From Microbacterium soli (GTDB taxonomy: Bacteria; Actinomycetota; Actinomycetes; Actinomycetales; Microbacteriaceae): DNA of 64,000 bases. Both the position numbers and the translations under genes were made by a program. The notes below the pieces were generated by a model. The model saw nothing but the letters and a program-made list of their open reading frames with translations, made no database searches and was not told the origin of the DNA. Positions 30,188 to 38,640 of this stretch are shown piece by piece (position 1 is the stretch's first letter; every line of letters begins with the position of its first letter). The DNA lies in the NCBI RefSeq assembly GCF_039539005.1, contig NZ_BAABCP010000001.1, positions 2,046,001 through 2,110,000 of the forward strand, written 5' to 3'.

Positions 30188-31734
30188 CCGCACGCGCACG
30201 GCGCGCACTGCGCCGCCTCATGACCGCCCTGGCAGGCGTGGCCGTCGCGTCCGTCGCGCTCTCCGGATGCCTGTACGCGCAGATCCCCGAGCCCGCGCCC
30301 TCGGAAACCCGTTCGCCCGATGTCACCGGAGTGCCTGCCGAACTCCTGCCCTACTACTCCCAGCAGCCGGCTTGGACGGCCTGCGGAGCGGGCATGGACT
30401 GCACCGACATCACCGCCCCGCTGGACTGGGACGACCCGGGGAACGGTGACATCTCCCTCGCGATCGTTCGGCACCGCGCCTCCGGACAGGCGCAGGGATC
30501 CCTGCTGGTCAACCCCGGAGGGCCCGGCGGCAGTGGCTACGACTTCGTCGCCGACAGCCTCGGCTTCGCCGTCGGCGCGGCCCTGATCGAGAGGTTCGAC
30601 GTGATCGGGTTCGACCCGCGCGGCGTCGGGCGCTCCACGGCGGTGTCCTGCCTGGATGCGACGTCCATGGACGACTACCTGTACGGTGTCGTGGACGAAC
30701 CGCGCAACACGCCGCAGTGGGAGGCGGCGCTGACCGCACGGGATGCGAGCTTCGCCGACGCCTGCGAGGCCAACAGCCACGGCATCCTGCCGTACATCAC
30801 CACCGTGAACTCCGCTCGCGACATGGACCTCATCCGGGGCGTGCTGGGGGACCGGACCCTGAACTATCTCGGATACTCCTACGGAACCTTCCTCGGCGCC
30901 ACCTACGCCAAGCTGTACCCGGAGCGCGCGCAGCGGCTGGTGCTGGACGGGGCGATCGACCCGACCGTGTCCGGACTCGAGGTGGGTGTGACCCAGGCTG
31001 CGGGCTTCGAGTCGGCGCTGCGGGCGTACCTCGCCGACTGCCTGACCACGAGGGAGTGCCCCTTCAACGGCGCACTCGACGAGGCCCTCACCGACTTCCG
31101 CGCCCTGCTGGCGAGCGTGTCCCGCGCCCCGATGCGCAACGGCGACGGGCGCATGCTCACCGCCGACACCATGGTCACCGGTGTGATCGCCGCGCTGTAC
31201 AGCGCCGACAGCTGGCCGTACCTCACGCAGGCGCTCACGGCCGTGCTCCAGGGCGATTCCTCGGTGATGTTCGCTCTCGCCGACTCCTACAACGCCCGCA
31301 ATCCGGACGGCGGCTACGCCGACAACTCCGCCGAGGCGTTCCGGGCGTACAACTGCATGGACTATCCCGTCGAGGACGGTCAGGCCGAGCTCGACGCCGC
31401 CCAGGCGCAGCTCGAGGCGCACGCCCCGACCTTCGCCCCGTACTGGCAGGCACCGGACCCCTGCGAGGTCTGGCCGTACCCGCCGGTCGGCGTGCGCGAG
31501 GCGATCACGGCGCCCGGCTCGGGGCCGATCGTCGTGGTCGGCACCACGAACGACCCGGCCACGCCCTACGAGTGGTCGGCGTCGCTTGCGGATCAGCTCG
31601 AGGACGGCGTGCTGGTGACCCGTGTCGGTGAGGGCCACACGGGCTACAACAAGGGCAGCGGATGCGTGGACTCGGCCGTCGAGGGATTCCTCATCGACGG
31701 GACGGTGCCCCAGGACGGGCTGCGCTGCGAGTGA
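30184..31734 (+). CDS. Secreted lipoprotein alpha/beta hydrolase (TAP-like)
   Basis: The protein has 516 residues. A lipoprotein signal with lipobox LSGC ends near residue 29. NPGGPGGSGYDF is the oxyanion region; the nucleophile is Ser in GYSYGTFLG. VVGTTNDPATPYEWS carries the catalytic Asp and GEGHTGY the His. This is the layout of actinobacterial tripeptidyl aminopeptidase-like proteases (SlpD/CaeA type). It probably trims peptides outside the cell; the substrate is unknown. The GTG overlaps the holB stop. Confidence 0.88.
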   Translation: MTARARRALRRLMTALAGVAVASVALSGCLYAQIPEPAPSETRSPDVTGVPAELLPYYSQQPAWTACGAGMDCTDITAPLDWDDPGNGDISLAIVRHRASGQAQGSLLVNPGGPGGSGYDFVADSLGFAVGAALIERFDVIGFDPRGVGRSTAVSCLDATSMDDYLYGVVDEPRNTPQWEAALTARDASFADACEANSHGILPYITTVNSARDMDLIRGVLGDRTLNYLGYSYGTFLGATYAKLYPERAQRLVLDGAIDPTVSGLEVGVTQAAGFESALRAYLADCLTTRECPFNGALDEALTDFRALLASVSRAPMRNGDGRMLTADTMVTGVIAALYSADSWPYLTQALTAVLQGDSSVMFALADSYNARNPDGGYADNSAEAFRAYNCMDYPVEDGQAELDAAQAQLEAHAPTFAPYWQAPDPCEVWPYPPVGVREAITAPGSGPIVVVGTTNDPATPYEWSASLADQLEDGVLVTRVGEGHTGYNKGSGCVDSAVEGFLIDGTVPQDGLRCE

Positions 31735-31816
31735 GGAGAGCGAGGGGTTCGCTCGGTTTCGCGGTGACAGCCTCGCCGTAGTAAGATCTTTGCCTGTGCC
31801 GCAGTGCGCTGCGCAC

Positions 31817-31888
31817 GCCACCTTAGCTCAGTGGTAGAGCATCCCACTCGTAATGGGAAGGCCGTCAGTTCAATCCTGACAGGTGGCT
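31817..31888 (+). tRNA. tRNA-Thr(CGT)
   Basis: The 72-base cloverleaf has acceptor stem GCCACCT/AGGTGGC, anticodon loop CTCGTAA (anticodon CGT, codon ACG) and T arm GTCAGTTCAATCCTGAC. CCA is not encoded. A TAAGAT box at 31782-31787 is a plausible -10. Confidence 0.95.
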
Positions 31889-31893
31889 CGGAC

Positions 31894-31922
31894 AAGGGCC
31901 CGGGACGACGTCCCGGGCCCTT
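31894..31922 (+). terminator. Terminator of tRNA-Thr
   Basis: AAGGGCCCGGGACG and its exact reverse complement are separated by one base, starting six bases after the tRNA. The descending arm ends in TT. Confidence 0.8.
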
Positions 31923-31950
31923 CGGCGTTCCCGTTGTCAGTCGCGCCGCG

Positions 31951-31956
31951 TACCCT
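31951..31956 (+). promoter_or_regulatory. Leaderless-type -10 box for pncA
   Basis: TACCCT, six bases, then the ATG at 31963. Confidence 0.5.
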
Positions 31957-31962
31957 CGAAGC

Positions 31963-32577
31963 ATGAGCAGAGCACTTCTCATCGTCGACGTGCAGAACGA
32001 CTTCACCGAGGGCGGGGCGCTGGCCGTCGCCGGTGGGGACGCGGTGGCATCCGGAGTGAGCGCCCTCCTCGCCGAGCGATCGGGCGACTACACGGTGATC
32101 ATCGCCTCCCGCGACTGGCACGACCCCGTCGGCGACAACGGCGGGCACTTCTCCGCCGAGCCCGACTACGTGGACTCCTGGCCGGCGCACTGCGTGGCGG
32201 GCACCGAGGGGGCGGAGTACGACCCGCTGCTGGCGACGGATGCCATCACCCATCACGTCCGCAAGGGGCAGGGGATCCCTGCGTACTCCCTGTTCGAGGG
32301 CACCGCCGAGGACGGCCGCACCGTCGGTGGCATCCTCGCCGCGCACGGCATCACCGACGCGGACGTCGTGGGCATCGCCACCGACCACTGCGTGCGCGCA
32401 TCGAGCCTGGACGCCATCGCGCACGGCGTGCACGTGCGCGTGCTCACCGACCTCGTCGCCGGCGTCGGAGCGGACAGCAGCGAGGCCGCGCTCGCCGAGC
32501 TCGTCCACGCCGGGGCGGAGCTCGTCGATGCCCGGCCGGAGGTCGGGCAGAGCCCGCACACGGCATCCGGCGCGTGA
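31963..32577 (+). CDS. pncA: Nicotinamidase / isochorismatase-family hydrolase
   Basis: The protein has 204 residues and converts nicotinamide to nicotinic acid in NAD salvage. Catalytic Asp is in VDVQNDFTEGG, the metal-binding D/H pair in SRDWHDPVG, Lys in HHVRKGQ, and the nucleophile Cys in ATDHCVRASSLDA. The start at 31963 gives the usual N-terminus and follows a -10 box; a longer in-frame reading runs back through tRNA-Thr and is rejected. It overlaps the next gene (GTGA). Confidence 0.88.
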   Translation: MSRALLIVDVQNDFTEGGALAVAGGDAVASGVSALLAERSGDYTVIIASRDWHDPVGDNGGHFSAEPDYVDSWPAHCVAGTEGAEYDPLLATDAITHHVRKGQGIPAYSLFEGTAEDGRTVGGILAAHGITDADVVGIATDHCVRASSLDAIAHGVHVRVLTDLVAGVGADSSEAALAELVHAGAELVDARPEVGQSPHTASGA

Positions 32578-33116
32578 CGATGCGGCGCTGCGCACTGCTG
32601 CTGCGGGCGGTCAACGTCTCCGGGCGCAACCGCGTCCCGATGGCCGAGCTGCGCACGCTGCTGGCCGAGCGGACCGCCCTGGAGCGCATCACCACGTACA
32701 TCGCCAGCGGCAATGTGATCGCCGACGTGACCGGCGACCCGGCGGCGACGGCCGAGCAGGTGCGCGGACTGATCCGCGAGGCGTTCGACGTCGACACGCC
32801 CGTCATCGTCCGATCCCATGATGCGCTGGAGCGCGCTCTGGCGGAGAATCCGTTCCCGGACGTGCAGGTCGACTCCGCCCTGCACGTCATGTTCCTGGCC
32901 GGTGAGCCCGCGCCGGGTGCCACGGACGCGCTGCGCACGCGCCTGCGACCCGGCGAGCGGATCGCGCTCATCGGGCACGACCTGTGGATCGACTACGGCG
33001 ACGGCGGCGTCGCCGGCACGAAACTGACCCGTGCGGTGCTGGACCGGGCGCTGGGCGTCGCCGGCACCGCCAGGAACCTCCTGACGCTGCGCAGGCTCGT
33101 CGAGCTCACGGCGTGA
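32574..33116 (+). CDS. DUF1697 domain protein
   Basis: The protein has 180 residues. LLRAVNVSGRNRVPMAELR at the N-terminus and TYIASGNVI are the hallmarks of DUF1697, a family of unknown function with a ferredoxin-like fold. GTG at 32574 overlaps the pncA stop; the ATG at 32580 is in frame and also possible. No catalytic residues are known. Confidence 0.82.
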   Translation: MTMRRCALLLRAVNVSGRNRVPMAELRTLLAERTALERITTYIASGNVIADVTGDPAATAEQVRGLIREAFDVDTPVIVRSHDALERALAENPFPDVQVDSALHVMFLAGEPAPGATDALRTRLRPGERIALIGHDLWIDYGDGGVAGTKLTRAVLDRALGVAGTARNLLTLRRLVELTA

Positions 33117-33132
33117 GGAGGCACGGGTCGCG

Positions 33133-33138
33133 TAGCCT
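33133..33138 (+). promoter_or_regulatory. Leaderless-type -10 box for the YigZ gene
   Basis: TAGCCT, six bases, then the GTG at 33145. Confidence 0.5.
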
Positions 33139-33144
33139 GGGAGG

Positions 33145-33798
33145 GTGACCTCGCCGCTGCATCCCGCCACGATCGCGGCACCCGTCGAGCACGAGCTGGT
33201 GATCAGGAAATCCCGGTTCATCGCGCACGTCGCACCCGCGTCCTCCCCTGACGCGGCCGACGAGATCATCGCCCAGGTCAAGAAGCGGCACTGGGATGCC
33301 CGGCACAACTGCAGCGCGCAGGTGACCGGGCTCATCGGTGACCGGGCGCGGTCCTCGGATGACGGCGAGCCGTCCGGCACAGCGGGCACCCCCATGCTCG
33401 GGGTGCTGCGCAGACGTGAGCTGACCGACATCGTCGCCATCGTCACCCGCTACTTCGGCGGGATCAAACTGGGCGCAGGCGGTCTGGTGCGGGCATATTC
33501 CTCTGCGGTGTCGGAGGCGCTGGATCTGGCGGATCTCGTTGATCGGCGGTTGCTCGCTCAGGTGACGGTCGCCGTGCCGCATGCCGACGCCGGACGGTTC
33601 GACAGCGTGCTGCGGGACTGGACGCGCCGGCACGGCGCGGTGCTCGGCGAGCCGCAGTACGCGCAGCAGGCGGTGTTCGAGGTGTGGTCCCCGGCCGACG
33701 GCATCGAGCCGCTGAGCGCCGAGGTCGCGGCGGTCTCGGGCGGCTCGGTGACGGCGTCCGTCACCGGCGTGGAACGCGTGGTGGATGTGCCGCGCTGA
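33145..33798 (+). CDS. YigZ/IMPACT family protein
   Basis: The protein has 217 residues. The N-terminal UPF0029 domain has KSRFIAHVAP, HNCSAQV, DDGEPSGTAGTPML and VTRYFGGIKLGAGGLVRAYS; a short C-terminal DUF1949-type domain follows. YigZ proteins resemble eukaryotic IMPACT and are suspected of a role in translation; their bacterial function is not settled. All family motifs are intact. Confidence 0.9.
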   Translation: MTSPLHPATIAAPVEHELVIRKSRFIAHVAPASSPDAADEIIAQVKKRHWDARHNCSAQVTGLIGDRARSSDDGEPSGTAGTPMLGVLRRRELTDIVAIVTRYFGGIKLGAGGLVRAYSSAVSEALDLADLVDRRLLAQVTVAVPHADAGRFDSVLRDWTRRHGAVLGEPQYAQQAVFEVWSPADGIEPLSAEVAAVSGGSVTASVTGVERVVDVPR

Positions 33799-33851
33799 GC
33801 CCACCGGGCGTCGGTGAGCGACGGCCCGGGAAGCAGGAGGAGAATCGGATC

Positions 33852-34631
33852 ATGGATCTCGGACTTCGCGGGCGATTCGCCCTGGTCGCCGCATCGAGCG
33901 CCGGACTCGGGTACGCATGCGCTTCGGCCCTCGCGCGGGACGGCGCCGTCGTCGTGCTCAACGGCAGGGACGAGGCCGCACTGCAGCAGGCGGCGCAGCG
34001 CCTCCGCGACGAGACGGGCGCCGACGTGCGGACCGTCGCGGGGGACGTCGCGGACCCGGCCGTCCAGCAGGACCTCGTCGACGCCGTGCCCCAGGTCGAC
34101 ATCCTCGTGAACAACAACGGCGGCCCGCCGTTCCGCGATTTCCGCGAGGTGGACCGGGACGCGCTGCTCGCGGGCGTCACGGCGAACATGGCGGCGCCCG
34201 TCGAACTCGTCCAGCGCGTCATCGACGGCATGATCGAGCGACGGTTCGGGCGGATCGTGAGCATCACCTCGTTCTCCGTGAAGATGCCGATCGCGGGGCT
34301 CGACCTCTCCAGCGGGGCGCGGGCGGGCCTGACCGGGTTCCTCGCCGGTGTCGCGAGAGACGTGGCGTCGGCGAATGTGACGATCAACTTCATGATGCCC
34401 GGCTACTTCGCCACCGACCGGCTGCGGTCCCTGCATGCGAGGGAGGCGGCCGAGCGAGGCGTTCCGGTCGAGACCGTTGCGGCCGAGGGTGCCGGACGGG
34501 TGCCCGCGGGGCGCTTCGGCGACCCTGATGAGTTCGGCGCGGCCTGCGCGTTCCTCTGCTCGCAGCACGCCGGGTACATCACCGGTCAGAGCCTGCTCAT
34601 CGACGGCGGGGCGTACCCCGGCATCCTCTGA
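33852..34631 (+). CDS. SDR-fold protein with altered catalytic residues
   Basis: The protein has 259 residues with a Rossmann short-chain dehydrogenase fold. The cofactor loop reads AASSAGLG (13-20) in place of TGxxxGxG and NNNG (87-90) in place of NNAG. S140 is in the usual Ser position, but the YxxxK motif is S153-xxx-R157, so Tyr and Lys are both replaced. The C-terminal INFMMPGYFATDRLR and GQSLLIDGGAYPGI are typical of FabG-like proteins. Either a different chemistry or loss of redox activity is likely. AGGAGGAG supports the ATG at 33852. Confidence 0.8.
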   Translation: MDLGLRGRFALVAASSAGLGYACASALARDGAVVVLNGRDEAALQQAAQRLRDETGADVRTVAGDVADPAVQQDLVDAVPQVDILVNNNGGPPFRDFREVDRDALLAGVTANMAAPVELVQRVIDGMIERRFGRIVSITSFSVKMPIAGLDLSSGARAGLTGFLAGVARDVASANVTINFMMPGYFATDRLRSLHAREAAERGVPVETVAAEGAGRVPAGRFGDPDEFGAACAFLCSQHAGYITGQSLLIDGGAYPGIL

Positions 34632-34644
34632 CCCGGGCGTCCAC

Positions 34645-34668
34645 CGGGCTTCCGCATGTCGGAGCCCG
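34645..34668. terminator. Possible terminator between convergent genes
   Basis: CGGGCTTCCG and CGGAGCCCG form a stem with one bulged base, just before the stop codon of the minus-strand serine hydrolase gene. Confidence 0.4.
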
Positions 34669-35496
34669 TCAGCCCCGCAGTGCGGCCAGCACGGCGTCGG
34701 ACAGGGGCGGCCAGGCCTCGATCGCCCAGGGGCCGAAGTCGCGGTCGGCCAGGGCGACCACGGCGGCTCCGGCGACCGGGTCGACCCACAGGAACGTGCC
34801 GCTCTGCCCGAAATGGCCGAAGGTGGCGGGAGAGTTCGCGGCGGAGGTCCAGTGCGGCGACTTGTGGTCGCGCAGCTCGAAGCCCAGACCCCAGTCGTTG
34901 GGGCGCTGGATGCCGTACCCCGGCAGCACGCCGATCAGGCCGGGGAAGGCCACGGAGGCGGCCAGGGCGAGCATCCCCTCCGACAGCAGGGCGGGGCGCA
35001 GCAGCTCGGCGGCGAAGCGGGAGAGGTCGGCCGCCGTGGAGACCCCGGCCGCGGCGGCGGAGCCCGCGAGTCGGGAGGACGTCATGCCCAGTGGGCGGAG
35101 CACGGCCTCGTCGAGGTACTCGGGGAACGTGATGCCGGAGTGCTCGGTCACGGCTTCCGCCAGCACTTCGAAGCCCCGGTTGGAGTAGATGCGGCGGGTG
35201 CCGGGTTCGGCGCGCACCCTGTTCTCGCTCATGTCGAGACCGGAGGCGTGCGCGAGCAGGTGCCGCACGGTGGATCCGGCCGGACCGGCCGGGGTGTCGA
35301 GCGAGAACACGCCCTCCTCCACGGCGATGAGCACCGCGTAGGCCGTCAGCGGCTTGGTGACCGATGCCAGCCGGTAAGGGCGGTCGACGTCCCCGTGGGC
35401 CGCCCGCACGGTCCCGTCCGCAGTGACCACCGCTGCGGCGGCGGTGTCGACCGGCCAGGCGTCGATGACGGCGAGGGCGTCGTCGAGAGCGGTCAT
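34669..35496 (-). CDS. Serine hydrolase, class C beta-lactamase-like
   Basis: The protein has 275 residues. ASVTKPLTAYAVL holds the SxxK nucleophile motif, IYSNRGFEVL the YxN-like motif, and FGHFGQSGTFLWVDP the HxG-like third motif of the beta-lactamase/DD-peptidase fold. No signal peptide is evident, so the protein is probably cytoplasmic; esterase or peptidase activity is possible. The ATG at 35496 follows GGAGGAGG; the longer open frame lacks support. Confidence 0.85.
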   Translation of the reverse strand: MTALDDALAVIDAWPVDTAAAAVVTADGTVRAAHGDVDRPYRLASVTKPLTAYAVLIAVEEGVFSLDTPAGPAGSTVRHLLAHASGLDMSENRVRAEPGTRRIYSNRGFEVLAEAVTEHSGITFPEYLDEAVLRPLGMTSSRLAGSAAAAGVSTAADLSRFAAELLRPALLSEGMLALAASVAFPGLIGVLPGYGIQRPNDWGLGFELRDHKSPHWTSAANSPATFGHFGQSGTFLWVDPVAGAAVVALADRDFGPWAIEAWPPLSDAVLAALRG

Positions 35497-35616
35497 GGGG
35501 CCTCCTCCGGCCGGTTCCTCGAACCCCGTGATCAGGGCGCGTGTTCCATCTTCGCAGCCTGCCGCCCGCTGCGCGGGAGGCAGGGGCCACCGCATGCACG
35601 GCACGACTGCCGATAG

Positions 35617-35689
35617 TGGGCCCCGTGGGGCTCGAACCCACGACCCGCGGATTAAAAGTCCGATGCTCTGCCGACTGAGCTAGAGGCCC
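35617..35689 (-). tRNA. tRNA-Lys(TTT)
   Basis: The 73-base cloverleaf has acceptor stem GGGCCTC/GGGGCCC (one G-T pair), anticodon loop CTTTTAA (anticodon TTT) and T arm CGTGGGTTCGAGCCCCACG. No CCA is encoded. Confidence 0.95.
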
Positions 35690-35741
35690 GCACCGTCCAG
35701 TCTATTCGTCCTGACCGGGTGCTGTCGCCCGCGGGGACGCG

Positions 35742-35747
35742 TACCCT
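35742..35747 (+). promoter_or_regulatory. -10 box seven bases before the next gene
   Basis: TACCCT, seven bases, then the GTG at 35755. No SD is present. Confidence 0.45.
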
Positions 35748-35754
35748 GGATCGG

Positions 35755-36384
35755 GTGCCACAGCAGTTCCACCGTCCCGTCCGGCGTCCGCCCGCGGCCT
35801 TCGACAATCTCGTCGGAGCCGCCGACCCCGCCGAGAAGTCCCGTGTCGCGCATGCCACGGCATCCGCTCTGCTCGAGCGGACCCGGACGGATGCCACCGG
35901 CGAGGCCACCGAACGACTGATCGCCTTCACCGCGGAACACGGCATCGACGACCTCGCCGAGCTGTGGGCGCAGGCCCCCGCGCGCTCGCTGCCCGGCGCA
36001 CTGTGGCGTCTGCACCTGCTCCAGGTCGCGATCCGCAGCGACCCCTCGACGACGGCGCTGCTGTACGAGCGGGGCCGCATCGAACTGCGATCGGCGGATG
36101 CCGTGATCGCCGGTGCACCGACACCGGCGAGCCCCGACGAGCTGGTCGCCCTGGTCGACACCATCCTGCGCGGCGCGTTCCGCGGAGACTTCGCCGTCGC
36201 GCTGGAGCGCGCGGCGGCGTACTGCCGGGTGCAGGCGTCCGGCGCCACGCACACGGCGGACGACTACGAGCCCACCGAGCCGGGCCGGGCCGGCGACCTC
36301 ACGACGCGTGCGCTGCGGCTCAGCGACTACGCCGAGGACCTGTCGGCGTCCGCCCGGGCCTGGCGTCGCGGCGCGCTCGGCTGA
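35755..36384 (+). CDS. Conserved actinobacterial protein of unknown function
   Basis: The protein has 209 residues and is soluble and mostly helical, with alanine- and arginine-rich segments. LPGALWRLHLLQVAIRSDP and the C-terminal DDYEPTEPGRAGDLTTRALRL look conserved in character, but I recognise no catalytic motif. Similar actinobacterial proteins exist, some mislabelled as RNA polymerase subunits. The GTG start is set by the adjacent -10 box. It stands alone between tRNA-Lys and pabC. The 156 bases after it show no gene. Confidence 0.7.
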   Translation: MPQQFHRPVRRPPAAFDNLVGAADPAEKSRVAHATASALLERTRTDATGEATERLIAFTAEHGIDDLAELWAQAPARSLPGALWRLHLLQVAIRSDPSTTALLYERGRIELRSADAVIAGAPTPASPDELVALVDTILRGAFRGDFAVALERAAAYCRVQASGATHTADDYEPTEPGRAGDLTTRALRLSDYAEDLSASARAWRRGALG

Positions 36385-36528
36385 TCGGGCCCCGAACGGA
36401 GGAAGACCGGGCCGCAAGAACGCCTCTCGGCGGAAGGCCGCTCGAAGCGGCAGAAGTTGGAGCCCGGGGTTATGCGGCCCGGCCGTTCAAGTGTAACGCG
36501 TCCACAGGCACGGTATTCCCACCCCCTC

Positions 36529-36534
36529 TATGCT
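36529..36534 (+). promoter_or_regulatory. Leaderless-type -10 box for pabC
   Basis: TATGCT, six bases, then the ATG at 36541. Confidence 0.55.
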
Positions 36535-36540
36535 GTGCTC

Positions 36541-37422
36541 ATGCCCCAGCGCTTCGCCCTGATGATCGATCCCGTGGACGCCTCGGACACCCGTGGCGAC
36601 TACAGCGGCACGTTCACCGAGGTGGATGTCGCCTCGCCCGTGCTGAGCGTCGGCGAGTTCAGCACGCAGCGCGGCGATGGCGTCTTCGAGTCGATCGGCG
36701 TGATCGACGGGCACGCCAACGAGGTCGAGGCGCACCTGCAGCGGCTGGCGCATTCGGCCCGACTGTGCGACCTGCCCGCCCCGAACCTCGCGCAGTGGCG
36801 ACAGGCTGTGAGCGCCGCGGCGGGGCTCATCCCGGAGGGCGAGGCGGTCGTCAAGCTCATCCTCAGCCGAGGCGTCGAGCACGGCCCCGCCCCGACCGCG
36901 TGGGTGACGGCGTCCCCCGCCGCCGACTTCTCGGCCGTGCGCCGTGACGGGGTCCGGGTGGTCACGCTCGACCGCGGCTACGACCTGGGGGCCGGGGAGC
37001 GGGCGCCGTGGCTGCTGCTGGGAGCGAAGACGCTCTCCTACGCCGTGAACATGGCCGCACTGCGGGAAGCACGTCGCAGGGGCGCCGACGACGCCGTCTT
37101 CGTCACGAGGGACGGGTACGTGCTGGAGGCGCCCACGGCGTCGCTCATCCTGCGCAGGGGCGACGAGTTCGTCACGCCCGCGCCGTCCGGCGGCATCCTG
37201 CACGGCACGACCCAGCTGAGCGTCTACGAGCATCTGGAATCGTGTGGCTTCCGCACCGGCTACGCCACGGTGACGGCGTCCGACCTGGCGAACGCGGATG
37301 CCGCATGGCTGGTCTCCAGCATCCGTCTGGCCGTCGCCGTCACCGCCGTGGACGGCGAGCCGCTCCCGTCCGACCCCGCTTTCACCGCCGACCTGAACGC
37401 GTACCTGCTGTCCCCGCGCTGA
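36541..37422 (+). CDS. pabC: Aminodeoxychorismate lyase / class IV aminotransferase
   Basis: The protein has 293 residues, a fold-type IV PLP enzyme. GDGVFESIGV near the N-terminus and the PLP lysine in LLGAKTLSYAVNMAALREA are clear; EAPTASLILRRGDEFVTP and GILHGTT complete the cofactor pocket. In this family 4-amino-4-deoxychorismate is split to p-aminobenzoate for folate. Branched-chain or D-amino-acid transaminases share the fold, so the substrate is likely but not certain; no pabAB is adjacent. Confidence 0.8.
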   Translation: MPQRFALMIDPVDASDTRGDYSGTFTEVDVASPVLSVGEFSTQRGDGVFESIGVIDGHANEVEAHLQRLAHSARLCDLPAPNLAQWRQAVSAAAGLIPEGEAVVKLILSRGVEHGPAPTAWVTASPAADFSAVRRDGVRVVTLDRGYDLGAGERAPWLLLGAKTLSYAVNMAALREARRRGADDAVFVTRDGYVLEAPTASLILRRGDEFVTPAPSGGILHGTTQLSVYEHLESCGFRTGYATVTASDLANADAAWLVSSIRLAVAVTAVDGEPLPSDPAFTADLNAYLLSPR

Positions 37423-37480
37423 CCCCCTTCCTCTTCCACACCTGGTTCTCTTCCCTCCTGCGCCGCCGTTCGGAGGCCCC

Positions 37481-37544
37481 GGCGTGTCGCCCCACCTGAG
37501 AGGGCCGACACGCCGCATGGCGGGCGGATGCTCCGACCGGCGGC
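37481..37544. repeat. Direct repeat copy 1 with hairpin
   Basis: Positions 37500-37544 match 38554-38598 with a single difference (T at 37529, C at 38583). The copy also forms a hairpin, GGCGTGTCG/CGACACGCC (37481-37489 with 37506-37514). It lies 33 bases beyond the stop codon of the DUF559 gene, where a terminator would be expected. Confidence 0.85.
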
Positions 37545-37576
37545 CCGTGCCCGGGGGAGCGGATACCGTGGGCGGG

Positions 37577-38422
37577 TCATGCTCGGCGACGGTGTGCGCC
37601 GTCGGCGAGGCGAGCGAGGATGGCCGCTTCGACGTGCGGCCAGTCGTGCACGATCATCGCGTAGTCGAAGCGCAGCGTCTCATATCCACGGGCAGCGGCG
37701 GCGGCATCCCGGAGCAGATCCTTGTGCCGCTCCGCCTCGCGCGCATGGTTCTCTCTGCCGTCGCACTCGATCAGCAGCCTGTCGCCGATGAGGATGTCGA
37801 CCTCCCCGACGCCGCGGACACGCACCTGCGTGCGTACCGGGATGCCCAGCAGATGCATGCGAAGGCGCACAAGGGACTCCAGGCCGCTGTCGGCATCCGA
37901 CCGCGCGATGTCCATCAGCCATCGCGAGTCCGTCGGCATCCGCCTGCGCAGCCAGGCGATCGCCGCGGGGGAGATGAGCATCAGTCTCAGGGCGGACTCG
38001 TAGGCGGCGAAGAACGTCTCCTCGTCACCGCACTCGGCCAGCTGCAGGAGCACGATCTCGACCGGTGGCGGATGACCGAAGACGACGGTCCCGTCCGTCC
38101 AGTGCAGGCGGCACGCCGTGCATCCGGGGTGGGCCTTGGCGGCTCTGCCCAGCCACACGCAGTGGCACGGGGTCTGCAGCACCCACAGCCCGAGCTGCCG
38201 TGCGGCATCCGCGCAGCCCGGCACGCCGCCGTGCTCTGCCGCGTGCCGTACGAGGGCCGGTGCGTCGGACGAGACGTACAGCCCTCGTCGGATCCTGACC
38301 AGCTCTCCCGCGGACACCGCGGCGCTGATCTCGCGCGAGGTCATGCCGTGCGCGCGCAGCGCGGCGGTGGTCGCCACCTGGCCGAGCCGCTGGATGGTCC
38401 GCATGCTGCGAGTGTCGTGCAC
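37577..38422 (-). CDS. AbiEi-antitoxin-domain / DUF559 endonuclease-like protein
   Basis: The protein has 281 residues. The N-terminal winged helix (QVATTAALRAHGMTSREISAAV...IRRGLYVS) is the type found at the start of AbiEi antitoxins. The C-terminus (about 205-275) is DUF559, a Vsr-like PD-(D/E)XK nuclease fold: VGEVDILIGDRLLIECDG, then ENH, ER and KD. The middle has several Cys, possibly a metal site. No toxin partner is adjacent. The gene is bracketed by 45-bp direct repeats and interrupts the pabC-pst junction, which suggests recent insertion. GTG at 38422 or ATG at 38404 may be the start. Confidence 0.78.
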   Translation of the reverse strand: MHDTRSMRTIQRLGQVATTAALRAHGMTSREISAAVSAGELVRIRRGLYVSSDAPALVRHAAEHGGVPGCADAARQLGLWVLQTPCHCVWLGRAAKAHPGCTACRLHWTDGTVVFGHPPPVEIVLLQLAECGDEETFFAAYESALRLMLISPAAIAWLRRRMPTDSRWLMDIARSDADSGLESLVRLRMHLLGIPVRTQVRVRGVGEVDILIGDRLLIECDGRENHAREAERHKDLLRDAAAAARGYETLRFDYAMIVHDWPHVEAAILARLADGAHRRRA

Positions 38423-38532
38423 GTGCCCGGATCGGATCGCCCGAGAACCCGGGAGCTGTGCACAACACTCTCAGAACCGTCATAGTGCAGGGCGAACGAC
38501 CCGTGTCGCCACTCGGAGCAGGAGAGACGCAT

Positions 38533-38598
38533 GCGGCGTGTCGGCTCACGTATGAGGGCCGACACGCCGCATGGCGGGCGGACGCTCCGACCGGCGGC
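38533..38598. repeat. Direct repeat copy 2 with hairpin
   Basis: This copy has the fuller hairpin: GCGGCGTGTCGGC (38533-38545) pairs perfectly with GCCGACACGCCGC (38558-38570). It lies about 43 bases beyond the pstB stop on the minus strand, so it probably acts as the pst operon terminator as well as being one arm of the direct repeat. Confidence 0.85.
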
Positions 38599-38640
38599 GC
38601 ACCGAGCGGCACGAGGCCGACCGCCGATCGGGGGCCGGAC

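Noticed and set aside
31804-31962. N-terminal extension of the nicotinamidase
   Set aside because: The in-frame extension would translate tRNA-Thr and its terminator; a -10 box six bases before 31963 supports the short form.
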